DNA from: Candidatus Gastranaerophilales bacterium
Lineage (GTDB): Bacteria > Cyanobacteriota > Vampirovibrionia > Gastranaerophilales > Gastranaerophilaceae
DNA length: 64,000 nt
Reading direction: 5' to 3'
NCBI GenBank assembly: GCA_944323925.1
Contig: CALUUI010000001.1
Location: 181,636 to 245,635, forward strand
Shown piece by piece: positions 25,621 to 34,076 of this stretch (position 1 is the first letter of the stretch; each line of letters starts with the position of its first letter). The translations under genes and the position numbers were made by a program. Below the pieces are notes generated by a model. It was not told where the DNA came from and made no database searches. It saw only the letters and a list, made by a program, of their open reading frames with translations.

Positions 25621-26994
25621 ATGTCTTTAATTATAATGATACTACTTTTGAGTTTGTTGATACTTGTTCATGAAGCAGGTCACTTTTTTACGGCAAAATT
25701 GTTTGGAATGAAGGTAGAACGATTTGGCTTTGGTTTGCCTGTCGGTCCAGTATTATGGGAAAAGAAAGTTGGTGATACAGTAGTTTGTGTTCATGCATTT
25801 CTTTTAGGTGGTTATGTATCTTTCCCTGATGATGATGAAAATTGTGATTTGCCCGCAGACTCTGAAGATAGATTTATTAATAAGCCTTATTATCAAAAAG
25901 CTGCAGTAGTATCTGCTGGAGTTATTGCAAATGTTTTATGTGCAATACTATTGGTTATTATTACTGCAATATTCTGGGGACACTTGCCTTCAGGTAATTA
26001 TGACGTTTATGCAAAAAAAATAGTGGCTCCTAAAGATTATTCTGTTTGGAAGTCCGGTTTGATTGAAGGAGATCAATTTTATAAAATTAACGGACAAAAA
26101 ATTAATAATGCGTATTCTTTTATTACTTATATAAAAATGAGTAAGGCGTATGATGGGAAAACAACTGAAAAGCTGATTAATGACACGTATAATTCTTTAA
26201 AAGAGTTAAATCCTGCATTTGAAAAGGATGAAGTAATACCAAAGGGGATAAATATCAGATTCCCTGAAACAAAGTACGAGGATTGCATAGTTTTAGATAA
26301 GTACGAATCTAAGGGCGCTAAGTATCCCGAAGATACTCAGATTAAATTACCGGAAAGAGCTTTGAAGTTAAGGGATGAGTTAATAAAAGAGAATAAAAAT
26401 TACTACGAATCAAAAGGTGAATACTCTCTTTACGATTTGGCACAAGCGTTGTCTGATAATTATCATCCAATTAATATATCAGTAATTAGAAACGGAAAGG
26501 AAATTGAATTAAATCCAATTTATATAAATGAAAAGGGATCTTTAGGTGTTGAATTGAATATAAAAGAGATAAATATAGATACTAAAACACCTATACAAAT
26601 ACTAAAAACAAGTGTTAAGTATTTAGTTGATAATACTTATTTGATGCTGTATGGATTGGGTCAGATATTTACCGGTAAAGTACCATTAAGTGACCTTCAC
26701 GGTGTAATTGCTATAACCAAAATAGGTGGGGATGAAATTGCTTATGGCGGAATATTCCCGGGATTGCTGTTGACAGCATTAATATCGATGAACTTAGCAT
26801 TGATAAACATATTGCCAATTCCTGCACTCGATGGCGGTCATTTGTTGTTTATGACTATTGAAAAAATTACAGGTAGAAAATTGAACGAAAATGTTATTAA
26901 TAAGATCGCTTCAACATTTTTCTTCCTGCTAATTGCTCTTATGGTATATATCATTTTCAATGATATATATGCTTTAATAATTCATAAATTTTAA
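25621..26994 (+). CDS. rseP: Site-2 membrane metalloprotease, RseP family
   Basis: 457 aa. The first membrane helix carries the zinc motif LVHEAGHFFTAKLFGM and the last pair carries ILPIPALDGGHLLF with the third ligand Asp. Between them lie a periplasmic PDZ-like segment (WKSGLIEGDQFYKINGQKI) and an unusually long polar insert up to residue ~310. Acts in regulated intramembrane proteolysis; its target here is unknown. The AAAGGA ribosome site is adequate. Confidence 0.93.
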   Translation: MSLIIMILLLSLLILVHEAGHFFTAKLFGMKVERFGFGLPVGPVLWEKKVGDTVVCVHAFLLGGYVSFPDDDENCDLPADSEDRFINKPYYQKAAVVSAGVIANVLCAILLVIITAIFWGHLPSGNYDVYAKKIVAPKDYSVWKSGLIEGDQFYKINGQKINNAYSFITYIKMSKAYDGKTTEKLINDTYNSLKELNPAFEKDEVIPKGINIRFPETKYEDCIVLDKYESKGAKYPEDTQIKLPERALKLRDELIKENKNYYESKGEYSLYDLAQALSDNYHPINISVIRNGKEIELNPIYINEKGSLGVELNIKEINIDTKTPIQILKTSVKYLVDNTYLMLYGLGQIFTGKVPLSDLHGVIAITKIGGDEIAYGGIFPGLLLTALISMNLALINILPIPALDGGHLLFMTIEKITGRKLNENVINKIASTFFFLLIALMVYIIFNDIYALIIHKF

Positions 26995-27072
26995 AAAAAT
27001 TAACAAATACTGTACATTTGGATATGTTTAATATATGATAAGTTTACACTAGCTATTAATAGGAGAAGAAAA

Positions 27073-27576
27073 ATGCAAATCATATTAAAAAGAGATGTTC
27101 AAAACGTTGGTGAAGCTGGCGATTTGGTAAATGTAAAAGACGGCTATGCTCGTAATTACTTGTTACCTAAAAATTATGCAGAACTAGCAACTGCAGGTGC
27201 TATTCAAAATAGAGAACAAAACCTCGCAAGAATTAAGGCAAAACAAGAAAAATTACATGCTGAAGCATTAGCAAAAGCTGAACAAATTGAAAAAATTGGT
27301 CAGTTGGAATTATCTGCAAAAGCAGGTGAAAGTGGTAAATTGTTCGGAACTATTACTACAAAACGTCTTTGCGAAGAACTACTTGAAAAGGCTAATATTG
27401 AAGTTGATAAGAAAACTATTTCACTAAACGCTCCAATCAACAAAGTTGGTGAATATACAATGCTTATCAAGTTAACTTCTAAAGTTAAGACTGAGTTAAA
27501 AGTTGTTGTTACAGCTTCTGAAGTCATCAAAGAATCTATTGAAGAACCAGTAGAATCTGTTGAAGAAAATGCATAG
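27073..27576 (+). CDS. rplI: 50S ribosomal protein L9
   Basis: 167 aa. The N-terminal rRNA-binding domain has the family signature GEAGDLVNVKDGYARNYLLP, followed by the long connecting helix and the C-terminal domain with GKLFGTITTK. About 20 acidic residues extend beyond the usual C-terminus. Strong AGGAG ribosome site and a following terminator. Confidence 0.97.
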   Translation: MQIILKRDVQNVGEAGDLVNVKDGYARNYLLPKNYAELATAGAIQNREQNLARIKAKQEKLHAEALAKAEQIEKIGQLELSAKAGESGKLFGTITTKRLCEELLEKANIEVDKKTISLNAPINKVGEYTMLIKLTSKVKTELKVVVTASEVIKESIEEPVESVEENA

Positions 27577-27585
27577 TAAAATTTT

Positions 27586-27619
27586 TTAGGAAGCCTAATG
27601 AAAAGGCTTCCTAATTTTT
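27586..27619 (+). terminator. Intrinsic terminator after rplI
   Basis: Perfect 10-bp stem TTAGGAAGCC / GGCTTCCTAA (27586-27595 with 27605-27614) followed by five T. Confidence 0.9.
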
Positions 27620-27635
27620 AGTTTTAGAGGAGAGC

Positions 27636-28697
27636 ATGTCTATTTCCTGTCTGCATTTGGGTGTTTTACCACATAAAAATATTAATGCTGTTGTTGATAT
27701 AATAAGTAAATATTTTTCTGATGTTCCGTTTTGGGCTCAGCTTCCTAATTATTCCTCTGTAGAGGGAAATTTTTTGCAGTTTCTAACACCTATTCCTGGG
27801 GTAAAAAATGATATTTTGAAGAAAAAATATTATCTAGACACAAAAAGTTATATTTATGAGACCAGAAGCAGCGGAATAGTTAAAGATTTTGAGGATTTAT
27901 CGTTTAATAAATTAAAAAAATATCGTCCAAATTCAGTCTTTTTTGATTATTTTTTAAGGGTAATAGACGAATATAAGCCGCAGTATGCCAAAGGACAAAT
28001 TGTCGGACCAATAACTTTAGGATTGTTGTTGGCTGATGAATCAGGAACTCCAGTTATAGAGAATATGAAAGCTATGGACTTGCTCATCAAGTCGTCTTGT
28101 ATGCAGATTATATCTCAAATATGTGAAATGAAATCAGTGTACCCTGTTATAAAGCCTTTTATTTTTGTCGATGAGGCTGAGCTTGGGAGAGCTGTTATTT
28201 CTGATAATGCATTCAGGAGTAGAAGAAAAATATTAGCTATATTAAAAACTCTTGTAAAAACAATTAAAGATAATGGAGGTATTCCTGCTATAAGTGCTTC
28301 TAGTTGTTTGGATTGGTCTATTCCACTTGAGGCTGGTTTTGAAATCATTTCTATTAATCCTGATTCTCAATTTGTTACTTTATTGAATAAAAATTTAAAA
28401 TTAGATAAATATTTTAATTTAGGTAAAAAAATTGCTTGGAATATTTTACCTAATAGATTAGATGCGATTAAAAATACTGATGTTCATTCTTTATTTTCAA
28501 AATATTTAGATTATGTAGTCAGACTTAAAAACTTTCATAAGTTACACCGCTCACTAATATTAAATAATTCAATAGTGACGGTTGGTAATTATGATTCTAG
28601 TGTTACAGATACTATCGCTGAAAAATCAATTGTTTTAGCAAAATCGCTTGCAGATAAAATTCAGCAAGAAGCAATTATTACTCTTGATGAAGAATAA
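27636..28697 (+). CDS. MetE/UROD-like TIM-barrel protein, 353 aa
   Basis: The opening (HLGVLPHKNINAVVD ... DVPFWAQLPNYS), the middle GQIVGPITLGL and a FIFVDEAELG strand match the uroporphyrinogen decarboxylase / cobalamin-independent methionine synthase superfamily of short standalone proteins. The MetE zinc pattern HxC is not present, so methyl transfer to homocysteine is doubtful. GAGGAG ribosome site. Located after rplI and its terminator. Substrate unknown; family assignment is from motifs only. Confidence 0.7.
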   Translation: MSISCLHLGVLPHKNINAVVDIISKYFSDVPFWAQLPNYSSVEGNFLQFLTPIPGVKNDILKKKYYLDTKSYIYETRSSGIVKDFEDLSFNKLKKYRPNSVFFDYFLRVIDEYKPQYAKGQIVGPITLGLLLADESGTPVIENMKAMDLLIKSSCMQIISQICEMKSVYPVIKPFIFVDEAELGRAVISDNAFRSRRKILAILKTLVKTIKDNGGIPAISASSCLDWSIPLEAGFEIISINPDSQFVTLLNKNLKLDKYFNLGKKIAWNILPNRLDAIKNTDVHSLFSKYLDYVVRLKNFHKLHRSLILNNSIVTVGNYDSSVTDTIAEKSIVLAKSLADKIQQEAIITLDEE

Positions 28698-28740
28698 TAA
28701 GATTGCTAAAATATTAATTTTATGATAGCTTTAATACGTT

Positions 28741-29517
28741 ATGATAAAAAAATATATTATATTATGCATTGCATTTTTTAATATTCTTTTGATGTCACAG
28801 GCAAGTGATGTAAGATTTATTCAGGTTTCTGAGGTAATGTATACTCCGGAAAATTCCGAAGGGCTACAAAAGTGTATTGATGATATTAATACCTTAAAAA
28901 ATATAGATTTTGTTGTTTTTACAGGAGACAATATAGCTAACGCCAGACGAGAGAATTTAAAAGGTTTTTTAAAAGAGGTTAAAAAATTAAAGACCCCAGT
29001 TTATATAGTAATAGGTGATAGGGATGTTTCGAAAGAAAAAGGTCTTAATAAGGATACTTATCGAGAAGAAGTATTTCGAAATTTGGGTTGGAATCAGTCG
29101 TTAAAGTCAAATTATGTATTTAAAAAACATGGAATGGTGTTTATTGTTGTCGATGGAGCTAAGGAATTCGTAACAGCCCCAAATGGTTATTATAAGCAAG
29201 ATACAGTTGATTGGTTAGATAAGAAATTAACACATTATAAAGATAAAAAAGTAGTGATTTTGCAGCATTTTCCGTTGGTGAAGGGACAGTCTCCTGCTAA
29301 TAATACTTATAAAGCGGAGTTGTATACGGAGATGTTAAAAAATCATTCTAATGTTATAGCTATTATTTCCGGACATTTTAAGAAAAATGATGAACAAGTT
29401 ATTGATGGGGTAAGCCATATTATTGCTCCTGCCTACTATATGGATAAGGAATATAAGATTATAGATATACCTGAGGGGTATGATTCAATATATACTCAAT
29501 TAAGACATGTTGAGTAA
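28741..29517 (+). CDS. Secreted metallophosphoesterase-like protein, 258 aa
   Basis: N-terminal signal peptide (IILCIAFFNILLMSQAS, cleavage near residue 21). Calcineurin-like order: TGDNIAN (GDxxx block), GDRDV (GNHD block), ILQHFPLV (His) and ISGHFKKND (GHxH block). The first block, normally DxH, reads QVSEVM, and the last lacks its second His. Two metal-ligand sets are therefore degraded and the enzyme may be inactive or atypical. Probably periplasmic. Confidence 0.75.
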   Translation: MIKKYIILCIAFFNILLMSQASDVRFIQVSEVMYTPENSEGLQKCIDDINTLKNIDFVVFTGDNIANARRENLKGFLKEVKKLKTPVYIVIGDRDVSKEKGLNKDTYREEVFRNLGWNQSLKSNYVFKKHGMVFIVVDGAKEFVTAPNGYYKQDTVDWLDKKLTHYKDKKVVILQHFPLVKGQSPANNTYKAELYTEMLKNHSNVIAIISGHFKKNDEQVIDGVSHIIAPAYYMDKEYKIIDIPEGYDSIYTQLRHVE

Positions 29518-29571
29518 ATAATTCCTTTATTTGTATTATAGCGGTTTATTGCTTTTTTTTATTGAAATCTT

Positions 29572-29577
29572 TACAAT
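29572..29577 (+). promoter_or_regulatory. -10 box, leaderless PilZ-like gene
   Basis: TACAAT ending 7 nt before ATG 29585; no Shine-Dalgarno. It supports the downstream ATG over one at 29531. Confidence 0.45.
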
Positions 29578-29584
29578 AATATAT

Positions 29585-30178
29585 ATGAACTTAGTACGAG
29601 AAGGGCAAAAATTAAATTTAATATTCAATAAGGGTGAAAAAACTGTAGAAATAACTTGTGTTGTTGGTTCTGTAGAGTTTGATAGAATTGTAGTGGAACT
29701 TCCCAAGTCATTTATGCGTTATATTGAGTTCCTTGCAAGTGGTTGTGAGGTAAGTGTTAGAGTTTTTTCAACGGCGGGAATTATTGCATTTAATTCTATT
29801 ATTATCAATGGTGGATTAGAGGATGTATTTACAATAGAGTATGATGAGAATGCTGTTAGAATGGAGCCTTATACTGAATCGCCTACTGTTGAGGAAATGT
29901 TAGAACTTATTATTAAAGATAAATCAGGTAAGGTATATTCGGCAAAAACTATTGAAATAGGAACTAAAGGTATTAAGTTTGTGACAGAGTCAAAGTTGGC
30001 TTTAGAAACAATTTATGATTTTACTCTTATTACAAACGAAGAATTTGGAAATATCGAATTTACAGGTTTAATAAATTCTTATGATGAAGTTTTCCCTGAT
30101 GAATATGTAATGTCTTATACTAAAATCTCAGGTGCAGATAGGCAAAATATTTTGCGTTTTATTTATAGTGTGGGATAA
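29585..30178 (+). CDS. YcgR/PilZ-like protein, 197 aa
   Basis: I prefer ATG 29585 to the frame's first ATG (29531): the extra 18 residues are hydrophobic, and NLVREGQKLNL is how YcgR-type N-terminal domains begin. The two-barrel architecture is plausible: an N-terminal ~90-residue beta domain, then a PilZ-like domain with TIEIGTKGIKF at the D/NxSxxG position. The RxxxR c-di-GMP motif is absent, so ligand binding is doubtful. It could be a flagellar brake or pilus regulator; moderate confidence. Confidence 0.55.
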   Translation: MNLVREGQKLNLIFNKGEKTVEITCVVGSVEFDRIVVELPKSFMRYIEFLASGCEVSVRVFSTAGIIAFNSIIINGGLEDVFTIEYDENAVRMEPYTESPTVEEMLELIIKDKSGKVYSAKTIEIGTKGIKFVTESKLALETIYDFTLITNEEFGNIEFTGLINSYDEVFPDEYVMSYTKISGADRQNILRFIYSVG

Positions 30179-30191
30179 TAAAAGAAAATAG

Positions 30192-30200
30192 TGGAATAAT
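30192..30200 (+). promoter_or_regulatory. -10 box, leaderless TPR gene
   Basis: TGG-AATAAT, 6 nt before the ATG at 30207; no Shine-Dalgarno. Confidence 0.45.
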
Positions 30201-30206
30201 ATTATT

Positions 30207-31796
30207 ATGAAGAACATTTTAGATAAAGATACAGAAACAGTAACAAAAACTAAATCAAGTAAAGTTTTAAAAGAGATAGAAAAATTACGTTTGTCATTGA
30301 CGAAAGATCCTAATAATGCAAAACTTCATGTTCGGCTTGGAGATTTGTATGTTGCTTGGCATTTGGATATAACAAATTCATATCAATACATAGATGAAGC
30401 AATTACAGAATATCAAGTAGCACTTGAATCTTATATGGATTCACCTGAATTATTTTATAAGATAGGTAAAGCCTTTTATTATAAAGGTGATTTTGATAAA
30501 GCTAACAACTATTTAGATTTAGCAATCGGTAAAAATAAAGATTATTCGCAAGCGTATTATTTAAAAGCGGATATATATACTAAAAAGGCAAATTTTTCGG
30601 AGGCAAAAAGATTCGCAAAAATTGCTTCAAAGGGTTTGTTTAATAGCTCAAATGCGCATTATCTATTGTATAAATTGTATGATACATCATCATTCAGGAG
30701 TTTTAAAACTTCACTTGCCGCAGCTTGGGAAAAATTATTGTCAGTATTGACTCTACCTTTTGATAGAGATGCAATTGAAAATGTGTTTTTAAATATTTAT
30801 TATATGCGTTTTATCCCATTGTTTGTGCTTGGGTTTTATTATCTCAGTGCGAGAAAATATGAAAAAGCGCGAGATTTATATGACAAAGCAATAGAAAAGG
30901 CTCCCGGTTTTGCATCGTTATATTGTTTGCTTGGAGATATATATATTGCTTGTGGGCATTATGAAGATGCGATATGTGAGTTTAAGATGGCGATATGGTT
31001 GGATAGTTTAAATATTCAAGCATATAGAAGATTGTGTAGGGCTTATGAGGAGCAAGGTGATTATGACAAAGCTATTGATATATATTATAAACTAATATAT
31101 ATGGCTCCAAATATGCCGGATTTATATTCTAATCTTGGAAATATTTTCTACATAAAAGGTGAATTTGAGCTAGCTGTAAAGAATTATCAAACAGCAATAA
31201 CTCTAAATCCTAATAAGCGTTGGACAAGTGTAATAGCGCAAACTTTGGGTTTTGTTTATCAAGAAAATAAGCAAGATCCTGATAGTGCAATATCAGCTTA
31301 TCAAACGGCTTACATGCTTACTCCGGATGATATCGATATTTATATTAATATGGGTAGTGCTTTTTATGATAAAGAGGATTATGACAATGCACTTGCGATA
31401 TATAGAAAAGCCCTTGAGTTAGACCCTAATAATGCTAAAATTCATTGTAATTTAGGATTCTTGTTCTGGGGTAAAGGTGATACAGAGCAAGCAATGCAAG
31501 AATATGAGCTTGCGATTAAATATGATAAAAATTATGCAATTGCTTATAATAACTTGGGGGTTATTTATTTGGATGATTTAGGAAGAGTTCAGCGTGCGAT
31601 TGAATTATTTAAATCGGCTATTACTGCAAATCCAAATTATGCATTGGCTTATTTTAATCTGGCAAGAGCAACAACGATAGTCGGAGATAAAGTTGAAGCT
31701 GCTAAGTTATATCAAGTTTCCCAAGATATAAATAAAATTACCGGTGAAATTGATCCTCACGATATAGAAGAAAAAATAAAAGATCTTTTTGAGTAA
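30207..31796 (+). CDS. TPR-repeat protein, 529 aa
   Basis: About ten tetratricopeptide repeats in two blocks (roughly 35-150 and 200-515; e.g. ASLYCLLGDIYIACGHYEDA, PDLYSNLGNIFYIKGEFELA, AKIHCNLGFLFWGKGDTEQA). They are separated by a hydrophobic stretch near residues 195-215 that could touch membrane. No signal peptide. Lies upstream of nusB and ftsY, 67 nt apart from nusB. Scaffold role, partner unknown. Confidence 0.85.
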   Translation: MKNILDKDTETVTKTKSSKVLKEIEKLRLSLTKDPNNAKLHVRLGDLYVAWHLDITNSYQYIDEAITEYQVALESYMDSPELFYKIGKAFYYKGDFDKANNYLDLAIGKNKDYSQAYYLKADIYTKKANFSEAKRFAKIASKGLFNSSNAHYLLYKLYDTSSFRSFKTSLAAAWEKLLSVLTLPFDRDAIENVFLNIYYMRFIPLFVLGFYYLSARKYEKARDLYDKAIEKAPGFASLYCLLGDIYIACGHYEDAICEFKMAIWLDSLNIQAYRRLCRAYEEQGDYDKAIDIYYKLIYMAPNMPDLYSNLGNIFYIKGEFELAVKNYQTAITLNPNKRWTSVIAQTLGFVYQENKQDPDSAISAYQTAYMLTPDDIDIYINMGSAFYDKEDYDNALAIYRKALELDPNNAKIHCNLGFLFWGKGDTEQAMQEYELAIKYDKNYAIAYNNLGVIYLDDLGRVQRAIELFKSAITANPNYALAYFNLARATTIVGDKVEAAKLYQVSQDINKITGEIDPHDIEEKIKDLFE

Positions 31797-31824
31797 TTAT
31801 TATGTAGCGGAAAACTTTTCTTCG

Positions 31825-31833
31825 TGTTAAAAT
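31825..31833 (+). promoter_or_regulatory. Extended -10 promoter of nusB-ftsY
   Basis: TGT-TAAAAT, 30 nt before the nusB ATG, followed by an AAAAGGAGA ribosome site; a normal leadered arrangement. Confidence 0.5.
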
Positions 31834-31863
31834 CTTTTACGACAGTTAAAAGGAGATTAAAGT

Positions 31864-32523
31864 ATGCAAGCAAGACGTGCTGCAAGAGAATTAGCATTAA
31901 TATTACTTTCACAGATAGATAAAAAAATTGTAAACTACTCTTCAAAGGATTTTGAAGATATTATTTTAAAATCTGTAAGGATATTATCAAATAATGTACT
32001 GGAAGAATTGAAATTGACGACTCGTTCATTGGTCGAAATGAAGGATTATATAGATACTTATGAAGCCGAGCATGAAACAAATTTATCACGCCCGATAGGA
32101 GCAAAAAATAAACCGGTTCCATTGCCAATGACTTCGGATATGTCTAAAAATATTGAAAATATGCTAGAAATTGCAGAAAAAGCAATTGCAGGATTAGAAA
32201 TAGCAGAATTTGCTGTTTTAGAAGCTGATGATGATGTAAAAAAATATGTTGTTAATATAGCTGAACAATATAAAGAACATAATGCAGAAGTCGATAACGA
32301 GATAAAGAAATATGCAAGCGGATGGGATTTCTCAAGGCTTGTAAAAATGGATAAGGATATTTTAAGAATAGCCATAACTGAGTTGCTATATATTCATGAT
32401 GCACCGGTTAAAGTTGTTGTAGATGAGGCCTTGGAATTGGCTAAGAAGTATTCGACAGATGATAGTTCTTCTTTTATAAACGGAATTTTAGCGAAGGTTA
32501 TTACTGATAACGGAGTTAAGTAA
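31864..32523 (+). CDS. nusB: Transcription antitermination factor NusB, long cyanobacterial-type
   Basis: 219 aa against about 140 in E. coli. The opening MQARRAARELALILLSQID is as in cyanobacterial NusB. An insert of about 80 residues separates it from the C-terminal core (DKDILRIAITELLYIHDAPV then NEALEL-type VDEALELAKKYSTDDSSSFINGIL). Binds boxA RNA with NusE in rRNA antitermination. Good ribosome site. Stop and the ftsY start share one base (TAATG). Confidence 0.92.
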   Translation: MQARRAARELALILLSQIDKKIVNYSSKDFEDIILKSVRILSNNVLEELKLTTRSLVEMKDYIDTYEAEHETNLSRPIGAKNKPVPLPMTSDMSKNIENMLEIAEKAIAGLEIAEFAVLEADDDVKKYVVNIAEQYKEHNAEVDNEIKKYASGWDFSRLVKMDKDILRIAITELLYIHDAPVKVVVDEALELAKKYSTDDSSSFINGILAKVITDNGVK

Positions 32524-33437
32524 TGTTTGGCTTTTTCTCCTCTAAAATTGAAAATATTAAGCAAGCCGTTTCTAATACAGCAAAGGCGCTTGTTGGTAAT
32601 ATATCTGAAGTTGTAGCGGGGGAAGAAGAATTTTCTGAATTCTTATTAGACGATATGGAAGATGCTCTTATTAGTGCTGATTTGGGTGTTAATTATGCAT
32701 CTGAGTTGATTGATGAATTGAGAAAAAATAAAAATATTAAACCTTCTCAGGTGAAAGAATATTTAAAAGAGTCTTTTATCAGTGTTTTAAAATCTGCAGG
32801 TTCTAATTCTATAGAGTATAAAGAAGGTGAATTAAATATATATTTTATTGCAGGTGTAAACGGTGCAGGCAAAACGACTTTGATTGGTAAATTAGCATAT
32901 CTTTTTAAACAAAAAGGTAAGAAAGTATTAATAGCAGCTGCAGATACATTCAGAGCCGCAGCAGAGGAACAGGTAAATATCTGGTCGGAGCGTGCAGGTG
33001 CAGATATAGTCAGGCGTGATAAGGCGGATCCTGCATCGGTTGTTTATGAGGCTATTGATAAAGCAAAGAAAGATAACTATGATGTAATTTTAATTGATAC
33101 AGCAGGACGCTTGCATAATAAATTTAACTTAATGGAAGAATTATCAAAAATTAAAAACGTAATAAATAAAAATGCTCCAGAGTCTTTAAGGGAGTGTATA
33201 TTGGTTTTAGATGCGAATACGGGACAAAATGGTTTAGCGCAAGCAAAAGTTTTTAAGGATAGTATTGATTTAACTTCTGTTGCTGTAACAAAATTAGATG
33301 GTTCAGCTAAAGGTGCCATAGTTTTAGCTATAGCTAAAGATTTTGGTTTGCCTGTAAAGTTAGTTGGTGTTGGGGAAAAAATGGAAGATTTAAAAGAATT
33401 TAACCCAATTGATTTTATTGATGCGATATTTGATTAA
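32523..33437 (+). CDS. ftsY: SRP receptor FtsY
   Basis: 304 aa. N domain (1-90), then the GTPase with P-loop GVNGAGKTTLIGKLA, DTFRAAAEEQ, DTAGRLHN and TKLDGSAKGA. No acidic A domain, so a short receptor. Delivers ribosomes to the Sec translocon. Directly coupled to nusB, the same gene pair as in Cyanobacteria. Confidence 0.97.
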   Translation: MFGFFSSKIENIKQAVSNTAKALVGNISEVVAGEEEFSEFLLDDMEDALISADLGVNYASELIDELRKNKNIKPSQVKEYLKESFISVLKSAGSNSIEYKEGELNIYFIAGVNGAGKTTLIGKLAYLFKQKGKKVLIAAADTFRAAAEEQVNIWSERAGADIVRRDKADPASVVYEAIDKAKKDNYDVILIDTAGRLHNKFNLMEELSKIKNVINKNAPESLRECILVLDANTGQNGLAQAKVFKDSIDLTSVAVTKLDGSAKGAIVLAIAKDFGLPVKLVGVGEKMEDLKEFNPIDFIDAIFD

Positions 33438-33439
33438 TT

Positions 33440-34063
33440 ATGAAAAAGTATATTACGAAAGAAAATAATGAGTTAAAAATTGTTATTCCTATTTCAGGAA
33501 AATTTTCTGTACTTGTTGTTGGAGTTGTACATGGGGATGAACCGCAAGGAGAAGTACTTATAAATAGGTATTTGAAATTAGTTAATGGTAAGTCAAATAT
33601 AGGTTTTATTCCCGTCTTAAATCCTGATGGATTGAAAAACAATACAAGAGTAAATTCAAATGGAGTTGATATAAATAGAAATTTCCCTGCAAAAAATTGG
33701 GAAAAAAGTGAGAAAAACGATTATTATGGGGGAAACTCACCGGCAAGTGAAATAGAGACAAAATTTTTAATTGATGTTATAGCTAAATATAATCCTAAAT
33801 TAATACTAACCATACATGCTCCTTATAAGGTTGTAAATTATGATGGAGAAGCAAAAGTTTATGCAAACGAGATATCTAAAATAATTGGATATCCAGTGAA
33901 TAGTGATATAGGTTATCCCACCCCTGGAAGTTTTGGTAGTTATGCGGGGATTGATAAAAATATTCCTGTTATTACATTGGAGTTGGACGAAACTCTTGAT
34001 ATTGTTGAACTACAGTCTTCGGTGTTTAAAGTCTTTAATTATCTTGAAACCTTGATTTTGTAG
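33440..34063 (+). CDS. M14 zinc peptidase, murein amidase MpaA-like
   Basis: 207 aa. Zinc motif HGDEPQGE near residue 35, NPDG, RVNSNGVDINRNFP (substrate carboxylate/Arg-Asn motif), a later IHAP His and the catalytic Glu in TLELDE. This set fits murein tripeptide amidase A, which cleaves the gamma-D-Glu-diaminopimelate bond during wall recycling. No signal peptide, so cytoplasmic. Two nt after ftsY and 13 nt before murF. Confidence 0.85.
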   Translation: MKKYITKENNELKIVIPISGKFSVLVVGVVHGDEPQGEVLINRYLKLVNGKSNIGFIPVLNPDGLKNNTRVNSNGVDINRNFPAKNWEKSEKNDYYGGNSPASEIETKFLIDVIAKYNPKLILTIHAPYKVVNYDGEAKVYANEISKIIGYPVNSDIGYPTPGSFGSYAGIDKNIPVITLELDETLDIVELQSSVFKVFNYLETLIL

Positions 34064-34069
34064 TATAAT
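34064..34069 (+). promoter_or_regulatory. -10 box, leaderless murF
   Basis: TATAAT, 7 nt before the murF ATG, at the end of the peptidase gene; no Shine-Dalgarno. Confidence 0.6.
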
Positions 34070-34076
34070 TATTGGT

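Noticed and set aside
29531..29585. Upstream ATG of the PilZ-like gene
   Set aside because: It lies before a -10 box at 29572-29577 and adds a hydrophobic segment not expected before the YcgR-like start.
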